64,000 bases of DNA from Hemibagrus wyckioides (GCF_019097595.1 NC_080717.1:8896501-8960500), one strand, 5' to 3'; shown: positions 22,001 through 34,738, counted from the stretch's first letter. The notes: a model not told the origin generated them from the sequence alone. Translations and numbers: made by a program.

Positions 22001-22886
22001 AAATAATAGAGGGGTTTTTACCGGTACAGGTGGAAGGGGATGCTATGGTAGAAATCGGTGAAATTGTTAAAAAAGACACAATAAAAAAGCAATATGAACA
22101 ATTGTTGAATGCTATACCGAAAGACTGGATTAAAAGAATAAATGAACAAGAGCAGATAGAAGGGAAAATAGAATATCCAAAGGTTTTCTTAAAGAAAGAA
22201 AAGGGAGAAATGGTGTGCTTTAATGAAGGGAAACTCATTGAATTTTATGGATATTTTAGAGAAATTGCTTTTGTAAAGTCAACTGCGAATAGCTACTGGA
22301 AACAAAGATACCAAGCTTTGAATGAGAAGCATATATGGAGAAATGTAAGACTAAAATATATGGAACCTGTTTTAGAGAATTTTAATTACATGCAAAGACA
22401 TAACTGCTTACTAACAGAAATGAGATTGTGTAAAATTGGATTAGAGGATGATGCGATATGCAGTGTGTGTAACATAACAGTTGAAGGGTGGTTGCATTTA
22501 TTTTTTTACTTTGAAAAATTAACAAATTTTATGAGTAAAATTGGTAAAGGATAATGGTAAAGGATATGTTAAAAGAGAAATGGAAAGAACAAATGACACA
22601 GAAAGATTGGGAAATGTTGTTTCTATTTGGATCATGCACCAGGATCTGTACCACATATTTTTTAAACCTTATAATAGCTGTGGCTAAGTATTCAATATGG
22701 ATTAGAAGAAATGTTGTAAAACACAAAAGGGTAGAAGTAAACGTCTGGACAATTTTTATGGCAAAGATGCAACAAACAATTGATGCGATGTATCAATATT
22801 TTAAAATGAATAACAAATTAGATGATTTTCAGAAAATGGTTGTGAAAGACAATCCTTTTATAAAATGTACATCAAAAGGTTATTAA
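19052..22886 (+). pseudogene. LINE copy 1 ORF2 (endonuclease + reverse transcriptase), frameshifted
   Basis: The start is at 19052. The N-terminal endonuclease motifs are SINVRGLNN, LQETYW, GDFNIAL and SDHNY. The RT motifs are NYRPISMLNNDFKILTKI, LDLEKAFDRVEH, RQGCPLSALLY and the catalytic YADD. The frame breaks at about 20870 (stop at 20887; the other frame is open from 20872) and again at 22552-22556, where TAA overlaps ATG (TAATG) before a last 110-codon part. The breaks fall inside the RT domain and near the C-terminus, so no full-length protein is expected. Codon use is A-rich, unlike the kinase genes. Confidence 0.85.
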
Positions 22887-22976
22887 ATACTTATGTAAAT
22901 TGTAATCAAGCTATGTGCTGTAAATGGATAATATGAAAAGTTTTCAATTAATAAAAAAAAAACAAACAAAAAAAAA

Positions 22977-23074
22977 GAACGCCCGATCTCGTCCGATCTC
23001 GGAAGCTAAGCAGGGTCGGGCCTGGTTAGTACTTGGATGGGAAACCGCCTGGGAATACCAGGTGCTGTAAGCTT
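22977..23074 (+). pseudogene. 5S copy 3, 3' part
   Basis: Resumes with the duplicated GAACGCCC and keeps the full-length form (CTCGTCCGATCTCGG) to the 3' end. It still contains the internal promoter region. Confidence 0.85.
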
Positions 23075-23610
23075 TTTCACCGTCAAAAGTCTCTACTGCA
23101 ACTTTTCAAACTCAATAACCCCTTCAACTTGCATTCATTTATCACTACACAGAGATCACACACAGAGACACATCTGACAAAATCAACAAGCAATCAATCA
23201 CCTCGACACAAATTCATGCTCAAATCACAGAATTATCCCTACCTTATTTATTTTCCACTTCATTCATTCATTCATTCATTCATTCATTCATTCATTCATT
23301 CATTCAAACAATCACTCGCATATTCCTTTAAAATACAATTATTTTTCTATTTTCTTATAAAGAAACTTTTTTTTACATAAAGTTATTTATTTCGGAGGGT
23401 GTATGTTTCTAGAATGGACGGACTTCACGTAGCAGATATGATACTCACTTTTTTTTACATAAAGTTATTTATTTCGGAGGGTGTATGTTTCTAGAATGGA
23501 CGGACTTCACGTAGCAGATATCATAGTCACATTTCTTGATGATACCAATCTCTTGATTATTCTTTTATTCGTGTATTTCGTTATTATTTTAAATTATTTT
23601 TCTTACTACT

Positions 23611-23658
23611 GCTACTACTACTACTATGATTCCTGTCCGTAACAGTCGTAGTAGTAGC
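23611..23658. repeat. Spacer hairpin (example of one in every unit)
   Basis: GCTACTACTAC is followed after a short loop by GTAGTAGTAGC, an 11-bp perfect inverted repeat. The same arrangement occurs in every spacer, with one-base changes in the left arm of some units (for example CTTCTAC near 25150, 28055 and 32460). Confidence 0.75.
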
Positions 23659-23828
23659 ATTTGCACTTATAACATGAGCGTCTTAGATGCTCCAACAAAC
23701 AACTGGATGTTGCAGGTTTGTTCAGATTGTGTACAGTGTTCTTTATTTCTAGATATGTTCTGAAGTTTCCAATTCAATCACTTGTGTAAAATCCCCTTTG
23801 ATAGACTCGTCTAGCAAATGCTGTAAAC

Positions 23829-23893
<65 letters not shown>

Positions 23894-24454
23894 AGCGCAC
23901 GCACTCACGCGCTCTCTCACTCGCTCGCGTTGGAAGCCGGCCCCACTCTCCAGTTCAGCTGGTGGCGGTAATGCGTCCATCTCCTGAACAAAGAAGAAGA
24001 GAGGAGACATGTGGCTCTTGTAGTTGTTGCGGCATTTAAATTGTTGCTCTGAATTGTTTTTAACGAAGTAATAATTGAAGCAAGAAAAGTATTTGTGGAT
24101 GAAGTGGTAATAGCCTGTTCAAAGACACCTTACTTTCTCTCGCAGCAATCTGCTGTCTTATGTCAAGTGTTTTATTGATGTGGCATGAAAATAAAGCAAG
24201 AATCTAAGATGCAGCGTGCAACGTGCCTGTTTAAATATTTTGTCAAATTAAGCAGAGTAAGATGTCATTAAGTGTTAGTAATCGCAAGAGGTGGAGAGGC
24301 GCGTGTGGGTTGCAGGTGGTGAGACAGATAGTTTGATATGGATGAAGCGGTTGTTCTCTCCACCCAACAGCAAACTGAGACGCGAATGAGTGACTTTAAA
24401 ATAAATCAAATAAAAAAAGAAAAGAAAAGAAACGGAGTCATCTACATCGTACAC

Positions 24455-24460
24455 TATAAA
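24455..24460 (+). promoter_or_regulatory. TATA-like element upstream of 5S copy 4
   Basis: TATAAA starts 31 bp before the 5S start, in CACTATAAAGAGCCC. The same block sits at this distance before almost every copy in the array. Upstream TATA-like boxes assist RNA polymerase III at fish 5S genes alongside the internal A/IE/C promoter. Confidence 0.75.
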
Positions 24461-24485
24461 GAGCCCTTATTGAAAGCGCTCTCTC

Positions 24486-24605
24486 GCTTACGGCCATACC
24501 ACCCTGAGAACGCCCGATCTCGTCCGATCTCGGAAGCTAAGCAGGGTCGGGCCTGGTTAGTACTTGGATGGGAGACCGCCTGGGAATACCAGGTGCTGTA
24601 AGCTT
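24486..24605 (+). rRNA. 5S rRNA gene copy 4 (canonical)
   Basis: 120 nt, matching the vertebrate 5S pattern throughout: GCTTACGGCCATACCACCC start, AGCAGGGTCGGGCC, TGGATGGGAGACCGCC and GGTGCTGTAAGCTT end. A TATA-like box is at 24455-24460 and a T5 terminator directly follows. This is the best functional candidate in the array. Confidence 0.95.
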
Positions 24606-24608
24606 TTT
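24604..24608 (+). terminator. RNA polymerase III T-run terminator of 5S copy 4
   Basis: TTTTT at the 3' end of the 5S gene, followed by CACC. The same run is present in all intact copies. Confidence 0.8.
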
Positions 24609-25987
24609 CACCGTCAAAAGTCTCTACTGCAACTTTTCAAACTCAAAAACACCTTCAGCTTGCATTCATTTATTACTACACAGAGATCACACACAGAGAC
24701 ACATCTGACAAAATCAACAAGCAATCAATCACCTCGACACAAATTCATGCTCAAATCACAGAATTATCCCTACCTTATTTATTTTCCACTTCATTCATTC
24801 ATTCATTCATTCATTCATTCATTCATTCATTCATTCAATCAAACAGTCACTCGCATATACCTTTAAAATACAATTATTATTCTATTTTCTTATAAAGAAA
24901 CGTTTTTTTACATAAAGTTATTTATTTCGGAAAGTGTATGTTTCTAGAATGGACGGACATCACGTAGCAGATATCATAGTGACTTTTGTTTTACATAAAG
25001 TTATTTATTTCGGAGGGTGTATGTTTCTAGAATGGACGGACTTCACGTAGCAGATATCATAGTCACATTTCTTGATGATACCAATCTCGTGATTATTCTT
25101 TTATTCGTGTATTTCGTTATTATTTTTAATTATTATTCTTACTACTGCTACTTCTACTACTATGATTCCTGTCCGTAACAGTCGTAGTAGTAGCATTTGC
25201 ACTTATAACATGAACGTCTTAGATGCTCCAACAAACAATTGGATGTTGCAGGTTTGTTCAGATTGTGTACAGTGTACTTTATTTCTAGATATGTTCTGAA
25301 GTTTCCAATTCAAGCACTTGTGTAAAATCCCCTATGATAGACTGGTCTAGCAAATGCTGCAAACGCAGAGAGAGAGAGAGAGAGAGACAGAGAGAGATAG
25401 CGCACGCACTCACGCGCTCTCTCACTCGCTCGCGTTGGAAGCCGGCCCCACTCTCCAGTTCAGCTGGTGGCGGTAATGCGTCCAACTCCTGAACAAAGAT
25501 GAAGAGAGCAGACATGTGGCTCTTGTAGTTGTTGCGGCATTTAAATTGTTGCTCTGAATTGTTTTTAACGAAGTAATAACTGAAGCAAGAAAAGTATTTG
25601 TGGATGCAGTGGTAAAAGCCTGTTCAAAGACACCTTACTTTCTCTCGCAGCAATCTGCTGTATGTCAAGTGTTTTATTGATGTGGCATGAAAATAAAGCA
25701 TGAAGCTAAGATGCAGCGTGCAACGTGCCTGTTTAAATATTTTGTCAAATTAAGCAGAGTAAGATGTCATTAAGTGTTAGTAATCCCAAGAGGTGGAGAG
25801 GCGCGTGTGGGTTGCAGGTGGTGAGACAGATAGTTTGATATGGATGAAGCGGTTGTTCTCTCCACCCAACAGCAAACTGAGACGCGAATGAGTGACTTTA
25901 AAATAAATCAAATAAAAATAGAAAAGAAAAGAAACGGAGTCATCTACATCGTACACTATAAAGAGCCCTTATTGAAAACGCTCTCTC

Positions 25988-26097
25988 GCTTACGGCCATA
26001 CCACCCTGAGAACGCCCGATCTCGGAAGCTAAGCAGGGTCGGGCCTGGTTAGTACTTGGATGGGAGACCGCCTGGGAATACCAGGTGCTGTAAGCTT
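25988..26097 (+). rRNA. 5S rRNA copy 5 (10-nt deletion)
   Basis: 110 nt. It reads CGCCCGATCTCGGAAGC, lacking one of the two CGATCTCG repeats and the spacer between them. The rest is canonical. Confidence 0.8.
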
Positions 26098-26871
26098 TTT
26101 CACCGTCAAAAGTCTCTACAGCAACTTGTCAAACTCAAAAACACCTTCAACTTGCATTCATTTATTACTACACAGAGATCACACACAGAGACACATGTGA
26201 CAAAATCAACAAGCAATCAATCACCTCGACACAAATTCATGCTCAAATCACAGAATTATCCCTACCTTATTTATTTTCCACTTCATTCATTCATTCATTC
26301 ATTCATTCATTCATTCATTCATTCATTCATTCATTCATTCATTCATTCAAACAATCACTCGCATATTCCATTAAAATACAATTATTATTCTATTTTCTTA
26401 TGAAGAAACTTTTTTTTACATAAAGTTATTCATTTCGGAGGGTGTATGTTTCTAGAATGGACGGACTTCACGTAGCAGATATCATAGTCACTTTTTTTTA
26501 CATAAAGTTATTTATTTCGGAGGGTGTATGTTTCTAGAATGGACGGACTTCACGTAGCAGATATCATAGTCACATTTCTTGATGATACCAATCTCGTGAT
26601 TATTCTTTTATTCGTGTATTTCGTCATTATTTTTAATTATTTTTCTTACTACTGCTACTACTACTACTATGATTCCTGTCCGTAACAGTCGTAGTAGTAG
26701 CATTTGCACTTATAACATGAGCGTCTTAGATGCTCCAACAAACAACTGGATGTTGCAGGTTTGTTCAGATTGTGTACAGTGTTCTTTATTTCTAGATATG
26801 TTCTGAAGTTTCCAATTCAAGCACTTGTGTAAAATCCCCGTTGAAAGACTCGTCTAGCAAATGCTTTAAAC

Positions 26872-26907
<36 letters not shown>

Positions 26908-27480
26908 CGCACTCACGCGCTCTCTCACTCGCTCGCGTTGGAACCCGGCCCCTCTCTCCAGTTCAGCTGGTGGCGGTAATGCGTCCAACTCCTGAACAAA
27001 GAAGAAGAGAGCAGACATGTGGCTCTTGTAGTTGTTGCGGCATTTAAATTGTTTCTAACGAAGTAATAATTGAAGCAAGAAAAGTATTTGTGGATGAAGT
27101 GGTAATAGCCTGTTCAAAGACACCTTACTTTCTCTCGCAGCAATCTACTGTCTTAGGTCAAGTGTTTTATTGATGTGGCATGAAAATAAAGCAAGAAGCT
27201 AAGATGCAGCGTGCAACGTGCCTGTTTAAACATTTTGTCAAATTAAGCAGAGTAAGATGTCATTAAGTGTTAGTAATCCCAAGAGGTGGAGAGGCGCGTG
27301 TGGGTTGCAGGTGGTGAGACAGAAAGTTTGATATGGATGAAGCGGTTGTTCTCTCCACCCAACAGCAATCTGAGACGCGAATGAGTGACTTGAAAATAAA
27401 TCAAATAAAAAAAGAAAAGAAAAGAAACGGAGTCATCTACATCGTACACTATAAAGAGCCCTTTTTGAAAGTGCTCTCTT

Positions 27481-27600
27481 GCTTACGGCCATACCACCCT
27501 GAGAACGCCCGCTCTCGTCCGATCTCGAAAGCTAAGCAGGGTCGGGCCTGGTTAGTACTTTGATGGGAGACCGCCTGGGAATACTAGGTGCTGTAAGCTT
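27481..27600 (+). rRNA. 5S rRNA copy 6 (full length, variant)
   Basis: 120 nt with substitutions CGCTCTCG, CTCGAAAGC, CTTTGATGG and ATACTAGG. Some lie in the internal promoter. Copy 14 shares them. Confidence 0.8.
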
Positions 27601-28268
27601 TTTCACCGTCAAAAGTCTCTACTGCAACTTTTCAAACTCAAAAACACCTTCAACTTGCATTCATTTATTACTACACAGAGATCACACACAGAGACACATG
27701 TGACAAAATCAACAAGCAATCAATCACCTCGACACAAATTCATGCTCAAATCACAGAATTATCCCTACCTTATTTATTTTCCACTTCATTCATTCATTCA
27801 TTCATTCATTCATTCATTCATTCATTCAAACAATCACTCGCATATTCCATTAAAATACAATTATTATTCTATTTTCTTATGAAGAAACTTTTTTTTACAT
27901 AAAGTTATTCATTTCGGAGGGTGTATGTTTCTAGAATGGACGGACTTCACGTAGCAGATATCATAGTCACATTTCTTGATGATACCAATCTCGTGATTAT
28001 TCTTTTATTCGTGTATTTCGTTATTATTTTTAATTATTTTTCTTACTACTGCTACTTCTTCTACTATGATTCCTGTCCGTAACAGTCGTAGTAGTAGCAT
28101 TTGCACTTATAACATGAGCGTCTTAGATGCTCCAACAAACAATTGGATGTTGCAGGTTTGTTCAGATTGTGTACAGTGTTCTTTATTTCTAGATATGTTC
28201 TGAAGTTTCCAATTCAAGCACTTGTGTAAAATCCCCTTTGATAGACTCGTCAAGCAAATGCTGTAAAC

Positions 28269-28306
<38 letters not shown>

Positions 28307-28894
28307 CACGCACTCACGCGCTCTCTCACTCGCTCGCGTTGGAAGCCGGCCCCACTCTCCAGATCAGCTGGTGGAGGTAATGCGTCCAACTCCTGAACAA
28401 AGAAGAAGAGAGCAGACATGTGGCTCTTGTAGTTGTTGCGGCATTTAAATTGTTGCTCTGAATTGTTTTTAACGAAGTAATAATTGAAGCAAGAGAAGTA
28501 TTTGTGGATGAAGTGGTAATAGCCTGTTCAAAGACACCTTACTTTCTCTCGCAGCAATCTTCTGTCTTATGTCAAGTGTTTTTTTGATGTGGCATGAAAA
28601 TAAAGCAAGAAGCTGAGATGCAGCGTGCAACGTGCCTGTTTAAATATTTTGTCAAATTAAGCAGAGTAAGATGTCATTAAGTGTTAGTAATCCCAAGAGG
28701 TGGAGAGGCGCGTGTGGGTTGCAGGTGGTGAGACAGAAAGTTTGATATGGATGAAGCGGTTGTTCTCTCCACCCAACAGCAAACTGAGACGCGAATGAGT
28801 GACTTTAAAATAAATAAAATAAAAAAAGAAAAGAAAAGGAACGGAGTCATCTACATCGTACACTATAAAGATCCCTCATTGAAACTGCTTTCTC

Positions 28895-29004
28895 GCTAAC
28901 GGCCATACCACCCTGAGAACGCCCGATCTCGGAAGCTAAGGAGGGTCGGGCCTGGTTAGTACTTGGATGGGAGACCGCCTGGGAATACCAGGTGCTGTAA
29001 GCTT
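28895..29004 (+). rRNA. 5S rRNA copy 7 (10-nt deletion)
   Basis: 110 nt, with GCTAACGGCC at the start and AGGAGGGTC. Copy 10 shares both changes, as expected for partners in a higher-order repeat. Confidence 0.8.
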
Positions 29005-30398
29005 TTTCACCGTCAAAAGTCTCTACTGCAACTTTTCAAACTCAAAAACACCTTCAGCTTGCATTCATTTATTACTACACAGAGATCACACACAGAGACA
29101 CATCTGACAAAATCAACAAGCAATCAATCACCTCGACACAAATTCATGCTCAAATCACAGAATTATCCCTACCTTATTTATTTTCCACTTCATTCATTCA
29201 TTCATTCATTCATTCATTCATTCATTCATTCATTCATTCATTCATTCAATCAAACAGTCACTCGCATATACCTTTAAAATACAATTATTATTCTATTTTC
29301 TTATAAAGAAACGTTTTTTTACATAAAGTTATTTATTTCGGAAAGTGTATGTTTCTAGAATGGACGGACATCACGTAGCAGATATCATAGTGACTTTTGT
29401 TTTACATAAAGTTATTTATTTCGGAGGGTGTATGTTTCTAGAATGGACGGACTTCACGTAGCAGATATCATAGTCACATTTCTTGATGATACCAATCTCG
29501 TGATTATTCTTTTATTCGTGTATTTCGTTATTATTTTTAATTATTATTCTTACTACTGCTACTTCTACTACTATGATTCCTGTCCGTAACAGTCGTAGTA
29601 GTAGCATTTGCACTTATAACATGAACGTCTTAGATGCTCCAACAAACAATTGGATGTTGCAGGTTTGTTCAGATTGTGTACAGTGTACTTTATTTCTAGA
29701 TATGTTCTGAAGTTTCCAATTCAAGCACTTGTGTAAAATCCCCTATGATAGACTGGTCTAGCAAATGCTGCAAACGCAGAGAGAGAGAGAGAGAGAGACA
29801 GAGAGAGATAGCGCACGCACTCACGCGCTCTCTCACTCGCTCGCGTTGGAAGCCGGCCCCACTCTCCAGTTCAGCTGGTGGCGGTAATGCGTCCAACTCC
29901 TGAACAAAGATGAAGAGAGCAGACATGTGGCTCTTGTAGTTGTTGCGGCATTTAAATTGTTGCTCTGAATTGTTTTTAACGAAGTAATAACTGAAGCAAG
30001 AAAAGTATTTGTGGATGCAGTGGTAAAAGCCTGTTCAAAGACACCTTACTTTCTCTCGCAGCAATCTGCTGTATGTCAAGTGTTTTATTGATGTGGCATG
30101 AAAATAAAGCATGAAGCTAAGATGCAGCGTGCAACGTGCCTGTTTAAATATTTTGTCAAATTAAGCAGAGTAAGATGTCATTAAGTGTTAGTAATCCCAA
30201 GAGGTGGAGAGGCGCGTGTGGGTTGCAGGTGGTGAGACAGATAGTTTGATATGGATGAAGCGGTTGTTCTCTCCACCCAACAGCAAACTGAGACGCGAAT
30301 GAGTGACTTTAAAATAAATCAAATAAAAATAGAAAAGAAAAGAAACGGAGTCATCTACATCGTACACTATAAAGAGCCCTTATTGAAAACGCTCTCTC

Positions 30399-30508
30399 GC
30401 TTACGGCCATACCACCCTGAGAACGCCCGATCTCGGAAGCTAAGCAGGGTCGGGCCTGGTTAGTACTTGGATGGGAGACCGCCTGGGAATACCAGGTGCT
30501 GTAAGCTT
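30399..30508 (+). rRNA. 5S rRNA copy 8 (10-nt deletion)
   Basis: 110 nt, the same sequence as copy 5, its partner one higher-order period away (4,411 bp). Confidence 0.8.
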
Positions 30509-31271
30509 TTTCACCGTCAAAAGTCTCTACAGCAACTTGTCAAACTCAAAAACACCTTCAACTTGCATTCATTTATTACTACACAGAGATCACACACAGA
30601 GACACATGTGACAAAATCAACAAGCAATCAATCACCTCGACACAAATTCATGCTCAAATCACAGAATTATCCCTACCTTATTTATTTTCCACTTCATTCA
30701 TTCATTCATTCATTCATTCATTCATTCATTCATTCATTCATTCATTCAAACAATCACTCGCATATTCCTTTAAAATACAATTCTTATTCTATTTTCTTAT
30801 AAAGAAACTTTTTTTTACATAAAGTTATTTATTTCGGAGAGTGTATGTTTCTAGAATGGACGGACTTCACGTAGCAGATATCATAGTGACTTTTTTTTTA
30901 CATAAAGTTATTTATTTCGGAGGGTGTATGTTTCTAGAATGGACGGACTTCACGTAGCAGATATCATAGTCACATTTCTTGATGATACCAATCTCGTGAT
31001 TATTCTTTTATTCGTGTATTTCGTCATTATTTTTAATTATTTTTCTTACTACTGCTACTACTACTACTATGATTCCTGTCCGTAACAGTCGTAGTAGTAG
31101 CATTTGCACTTATAACATGAGCGTCTTAGATGCTCCAACAAACAACTGGATGTTGCAGGTTTGTTCAGATTGTGTACAGTGTTCTTTATTTCTAGATATG
31201 TTCTGAAGTTTCCAATTCAAGCACTTGTGTAAAATCCCCGTTGAAAGACTCGTCTAGCAAATGCTTTAAAC

Positions 31272-31311
<40 letters not shown>

Positions 31312-31884
31312 CGCACTCACGCGCTCTCTCACTCGCTCGCGTTGGAACCCGGCCCCTCTCTCCAGTTCAGCTGGTGGCGGTAATGCGTCCAACTCCTGAA
31401 CAAAGAAGAAGAGAGCAGACATGTGGCTCTTGTAGTTGTTGCGGCATTTAAATTGTTTCTAACGAAGTAATAATTGAAGCAAGAAAAGTATTTGTGGATG
31501 AAGTGGTAATAGCCTGTTCAAAGACACCTTACTTTCTCTCGCAGCAATCTACTGTCTTAGGTCAAGTGTTTTATTGATGTGGCATGAAAATAAAGCAAGA
31601 AGCTAAGATGCAGCGTGCAACGTGCCTGTTTAAACATTTTGTCAAATTAAGCAGAGTAAGATGTCATTAAGTGTTAGTAATCCCAAGAGGTGGAGAGGCG
31701 CGTGTGGGTTGCAGGTGGTGAGACAGAAAGTTTGATATGGATGAAGCGGTTGTTCTCTCCACCCAACAGCAATCTGAGACGCGAATGAGTGACTTGAAAA
31801 TAAATCAAATAAAAAAAGAAAAGAAAAGAAACGGAGTCATCTACATCGTACACTATAAAGAGCCCTTTTTGAAAGTGCTCTCTT

Positions 31885-32004
31885 GCTTACGGCCATACCA
31901 CCCTGAGAACGCCCGCTCTCGTCCGATCTCGGAAGCTAAGCAGGGTCGGGCCTGGTTAGTACTTGGATGGGAGACCGCCTGGGAATACCAGGTGCTGTAA
32001 GCTT
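31885..32004 (+). rRNA. 5S rRNA gene copy 9 (full length, near-canonical)
   Basis: 120 nt. The only difference from copy 4 that I see is CGCTCTCG for CGATCTCG. The second-best functional candidate. Confidence 0.85.
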
Positions 32005-32672
32005 TTTCACCGTCAAAAGTCTCTACTGCAACTTTTCAAACTCAAAAACACCTTCAACTTGCATTCATTTATTACTACACAGAGATCACACACAGAGACA
32101 CATGTGACAAAATCAACAAGCAATCAATCACCTCGACACAAATTCATGCTCAAATCACAGAATTATCCCTACCTTATTTATTTTCCACTTCATTCATTCA
32201 TTCATTCATTCATTCATTCATTCATTCATTCAAACAATCACTCGCATATTCCATTAAAATACAATTATTATTCTATTTTCTTATGAAGAAACTTTTTTTT
32301 ACATAAAGTTATTCATTTCGGAGGGTGTATGTTTCTAGAATGGACGGACTTCACGTAGCAGATATCATAGTCACATTTCTTGATGATACCAATCTCGTGA
32401 TTATTCTTTTATTCGTGTATTTCGTTATTATTTTTAATTATTTTTCTTACTACTGCTACTTCTTCTACTATGATTCCTGTCCGTAACAGTCGTAGTAGTA
32501 GCATTTGCACTTATAACATGAGCGTCTTAGATGCTCCAACAAACAATTGGATGTTGCAGGTTTGTTCAGATTGTGTACAGTGTTCTTTATTTCTAGATAT
32601 GTTCTGAAGTTTCCAATTCAAGCACTTGTGTAAAATCCCCTTTGATAGACTCGTCTAGCAAATGCTGTAAAC

Positions 32673-32710
<38 letters not shown>

Positions 32711-33298
32711 CACGCACTCACGCGCTCTCTCACTCGCTCGCGTTGGAAGCCGGCCCCACTCTCCAGATCAGCTGGTGGAGGTAATGCGTCCAACTCCTGA
32801 ACAAAGAAGAAGAGAGCAGACATGTGGCTCTTGTAGTTGTTGCGGCATTTAAATTGTTGCTCTGAATTGTTTTTAACGAAGTAATAATTGAAGCAAGAGA
32901 AGTATTTGTGGATGAAGTGGTAATAGCCTGTTCAAAGACACCTTACTTTCTCTCGCAGCAATCTTCTGTCTTATGTCAAGTGTTTTTTTGATGTGGCATG
33001 AAAATAAAGCAAGAAGCTGAGATGCAGCGTGCAACGTGCCTGTTTAAATATTTTGTCAAATTAAGCAGAGTAAGATGTCATTAAGTGTTAGTAATCCCAA
33101 GAGGTGGAGAGGCGCGTGTGGGTTGCAGGTGGTGAGACAGAAAGTTTGATATGGATGAAGCGGTTGTTCTCTCCACCCAACAGCAAACTGAGACGCGAAT
33201 GAGTGACTTTAAAATAAATAAAATAAAAAAAGAAAAGAAAAGGAACGGAGTCATCTACATCGTACACTATAAAGATCCCTCATTGAAACTGCTTTCTC

Positions 33299-33408
33299 GC
33301 TAACGGCCATACCACCCTGAGAACGCCCGATCTCGGAAGCTAAGGAGGGTCGGGCCTGGTTAGTACTTGGATGGGAGACCGCCTGGGAATACCCGGTGCT
33401 GTAAGCTT
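33299..33408 (+). rRNA. 5S rRNA copy 10 (10-nt deletion)
   Basis: 110 nt with GCTAACGG and AGGAGGGTC as in copy 7, plus a private change ATACCCGG. Confidence 0.8.
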
Positions 33409-34092
33409 TTTCACCGTCAAAAGTCTCTACTGCAACTTTTCAAACTCAAAAACACCTTCAACTTGCATTCATTTATTACTACACAGAGATCACACACAGA
33501 GACACATCTGACAAAATCAACAAGCAATCAATCACCTCGACACAAATTCATGCTCAAATCACAGAATTATCCCTACCTTATTCATTTTCCACTTCATTCA
33601 TTCATTCATTCATTCATTCATTCATTCATTCATTCATTCATTTATTCATTCAAACAATCACTCGCATATTCCTTTAAACTACAATTATTATTCTATTTTC
33701 TTATTAAGAAACTTTTTTTTACATAAAGTTATTTATTTCGGAGGGTGTATGTTTCTAGAATGGACGGACTTCACGTAGCAGATATCATAGTCACATTCCT
33801 TGATGATACCAATCTCGTGATTATTCTTTTATTCGTGTATTTCGTTATTATTTTTAATTATTTTTCTTACTACTGCTACTACTACTACTGTGATTCCTGT
33901 CCGTAACAGTCGTAGTAGTAGCATTTGCACTTATAACATGAGCGTCTTAGATGCTCCAACAAACAATTGGATGTTGCAGGTTTCTTCAGATTGTGTACAG
34001 TGTTCTTTATTTCTAGATATGTTCTGAAGTTTCCAATTCAAGCACTTGTGTAAAATCCCCTTTGATAGACTCGTCTAGCAAATGCTGTAAAC

Positions 34093-34142
<50 letters not shown>

Positions 34143-34738
34143 CGCACTCACGCGCTCTCTCACTCGCTCGCGTTGGAAGCCGGCCCCTCTCTCCAGTTCA
34201 GCTGGTGGCGGTAATGCGTCCAACTCCTGAACAAAGAAGAAGAGAGCAGACATGTGGCTCTTGTAGTTGTTGCGGCATTTAAATTGTTGCTCTGAATTGT
34301 TTTTAACGAAGTAATAATTGAAGCAAGAAAAGTATTTGTGGATGAAGTGGTAATAGCCTGTTCAAAAACACCTTACTTTCTCTCGCAGCAATCTGCTGTG
34401 TTATGTCAAGTGTTTTATTGATGTGGCATGAAAATAAAGCAAGAAGCTGAGATGCAGCGTGCAACGTGCCTGTTTAAATATTTTGTCAAATTAAGCAGAG
34501 TAAGATGTCATTAAGTGTTAGTAATCCCAAGAGGTGGAGAGGCGCGTGTGGGTTGCAGGTGGTGAGACAGAAAGTTTGATATGGATGAAGCGGTTGTTCT
34601 CTCCACCCAACAGCAAACTGAGACGCGAATGAGTGACTTTAAAATAAATAAAATGAAAAAAGAAAAGAAAAGAAACGGAGTCATCTACATCGTACACTAT
34701 AAAGAGCCCTTATTGAAAGCGTTCTCTCGCTCGCGGCC

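Larger units (their letters stand above)
17618..22976 (+). mobile_element. 5S-targeted Tx1/L1-type LINE, copy 1
   Basis: A 5,359-bp element inserted after base 30 of a 5S gene, with target duplication GAACGCCC (17610-17617 and 22977-22984) and an A-rich 3' end with interspersed C. It has two ORFs: a zinc-knuckle ORF1 and an ORF2 with apurinic-type endonuclease and reverse transcriptase. From memory, the fish LINE called Mutsu (Tx1 group) targets 5S genes; this element fits that description, though a search is needed. Both ORFs are broken. Confidence 0.9.
24606..33408. repeat. Higher-order repeat: two 4.4-kb blocks of three 5S units
   Basis: 24606-29004 and 29005-33408 are near-identical, each holding a short, a full and a short 5S in that order. 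They share private markers: CTTCAGCTTGC, CGGAAAGTGTATG, TGAACGTC, CTTAGGTCAAG, and GATGTGGCATG preceded by seven Ts. The period is 4,404-4,411 bp. Confidence 0.85.

Noticed and set aside
18571..22238. Long minus-strand ORFs opposite the LINEs
   Set aside because: They are Leu/Ser/Phe-rich shadows of A-rich LINE coding sequence.
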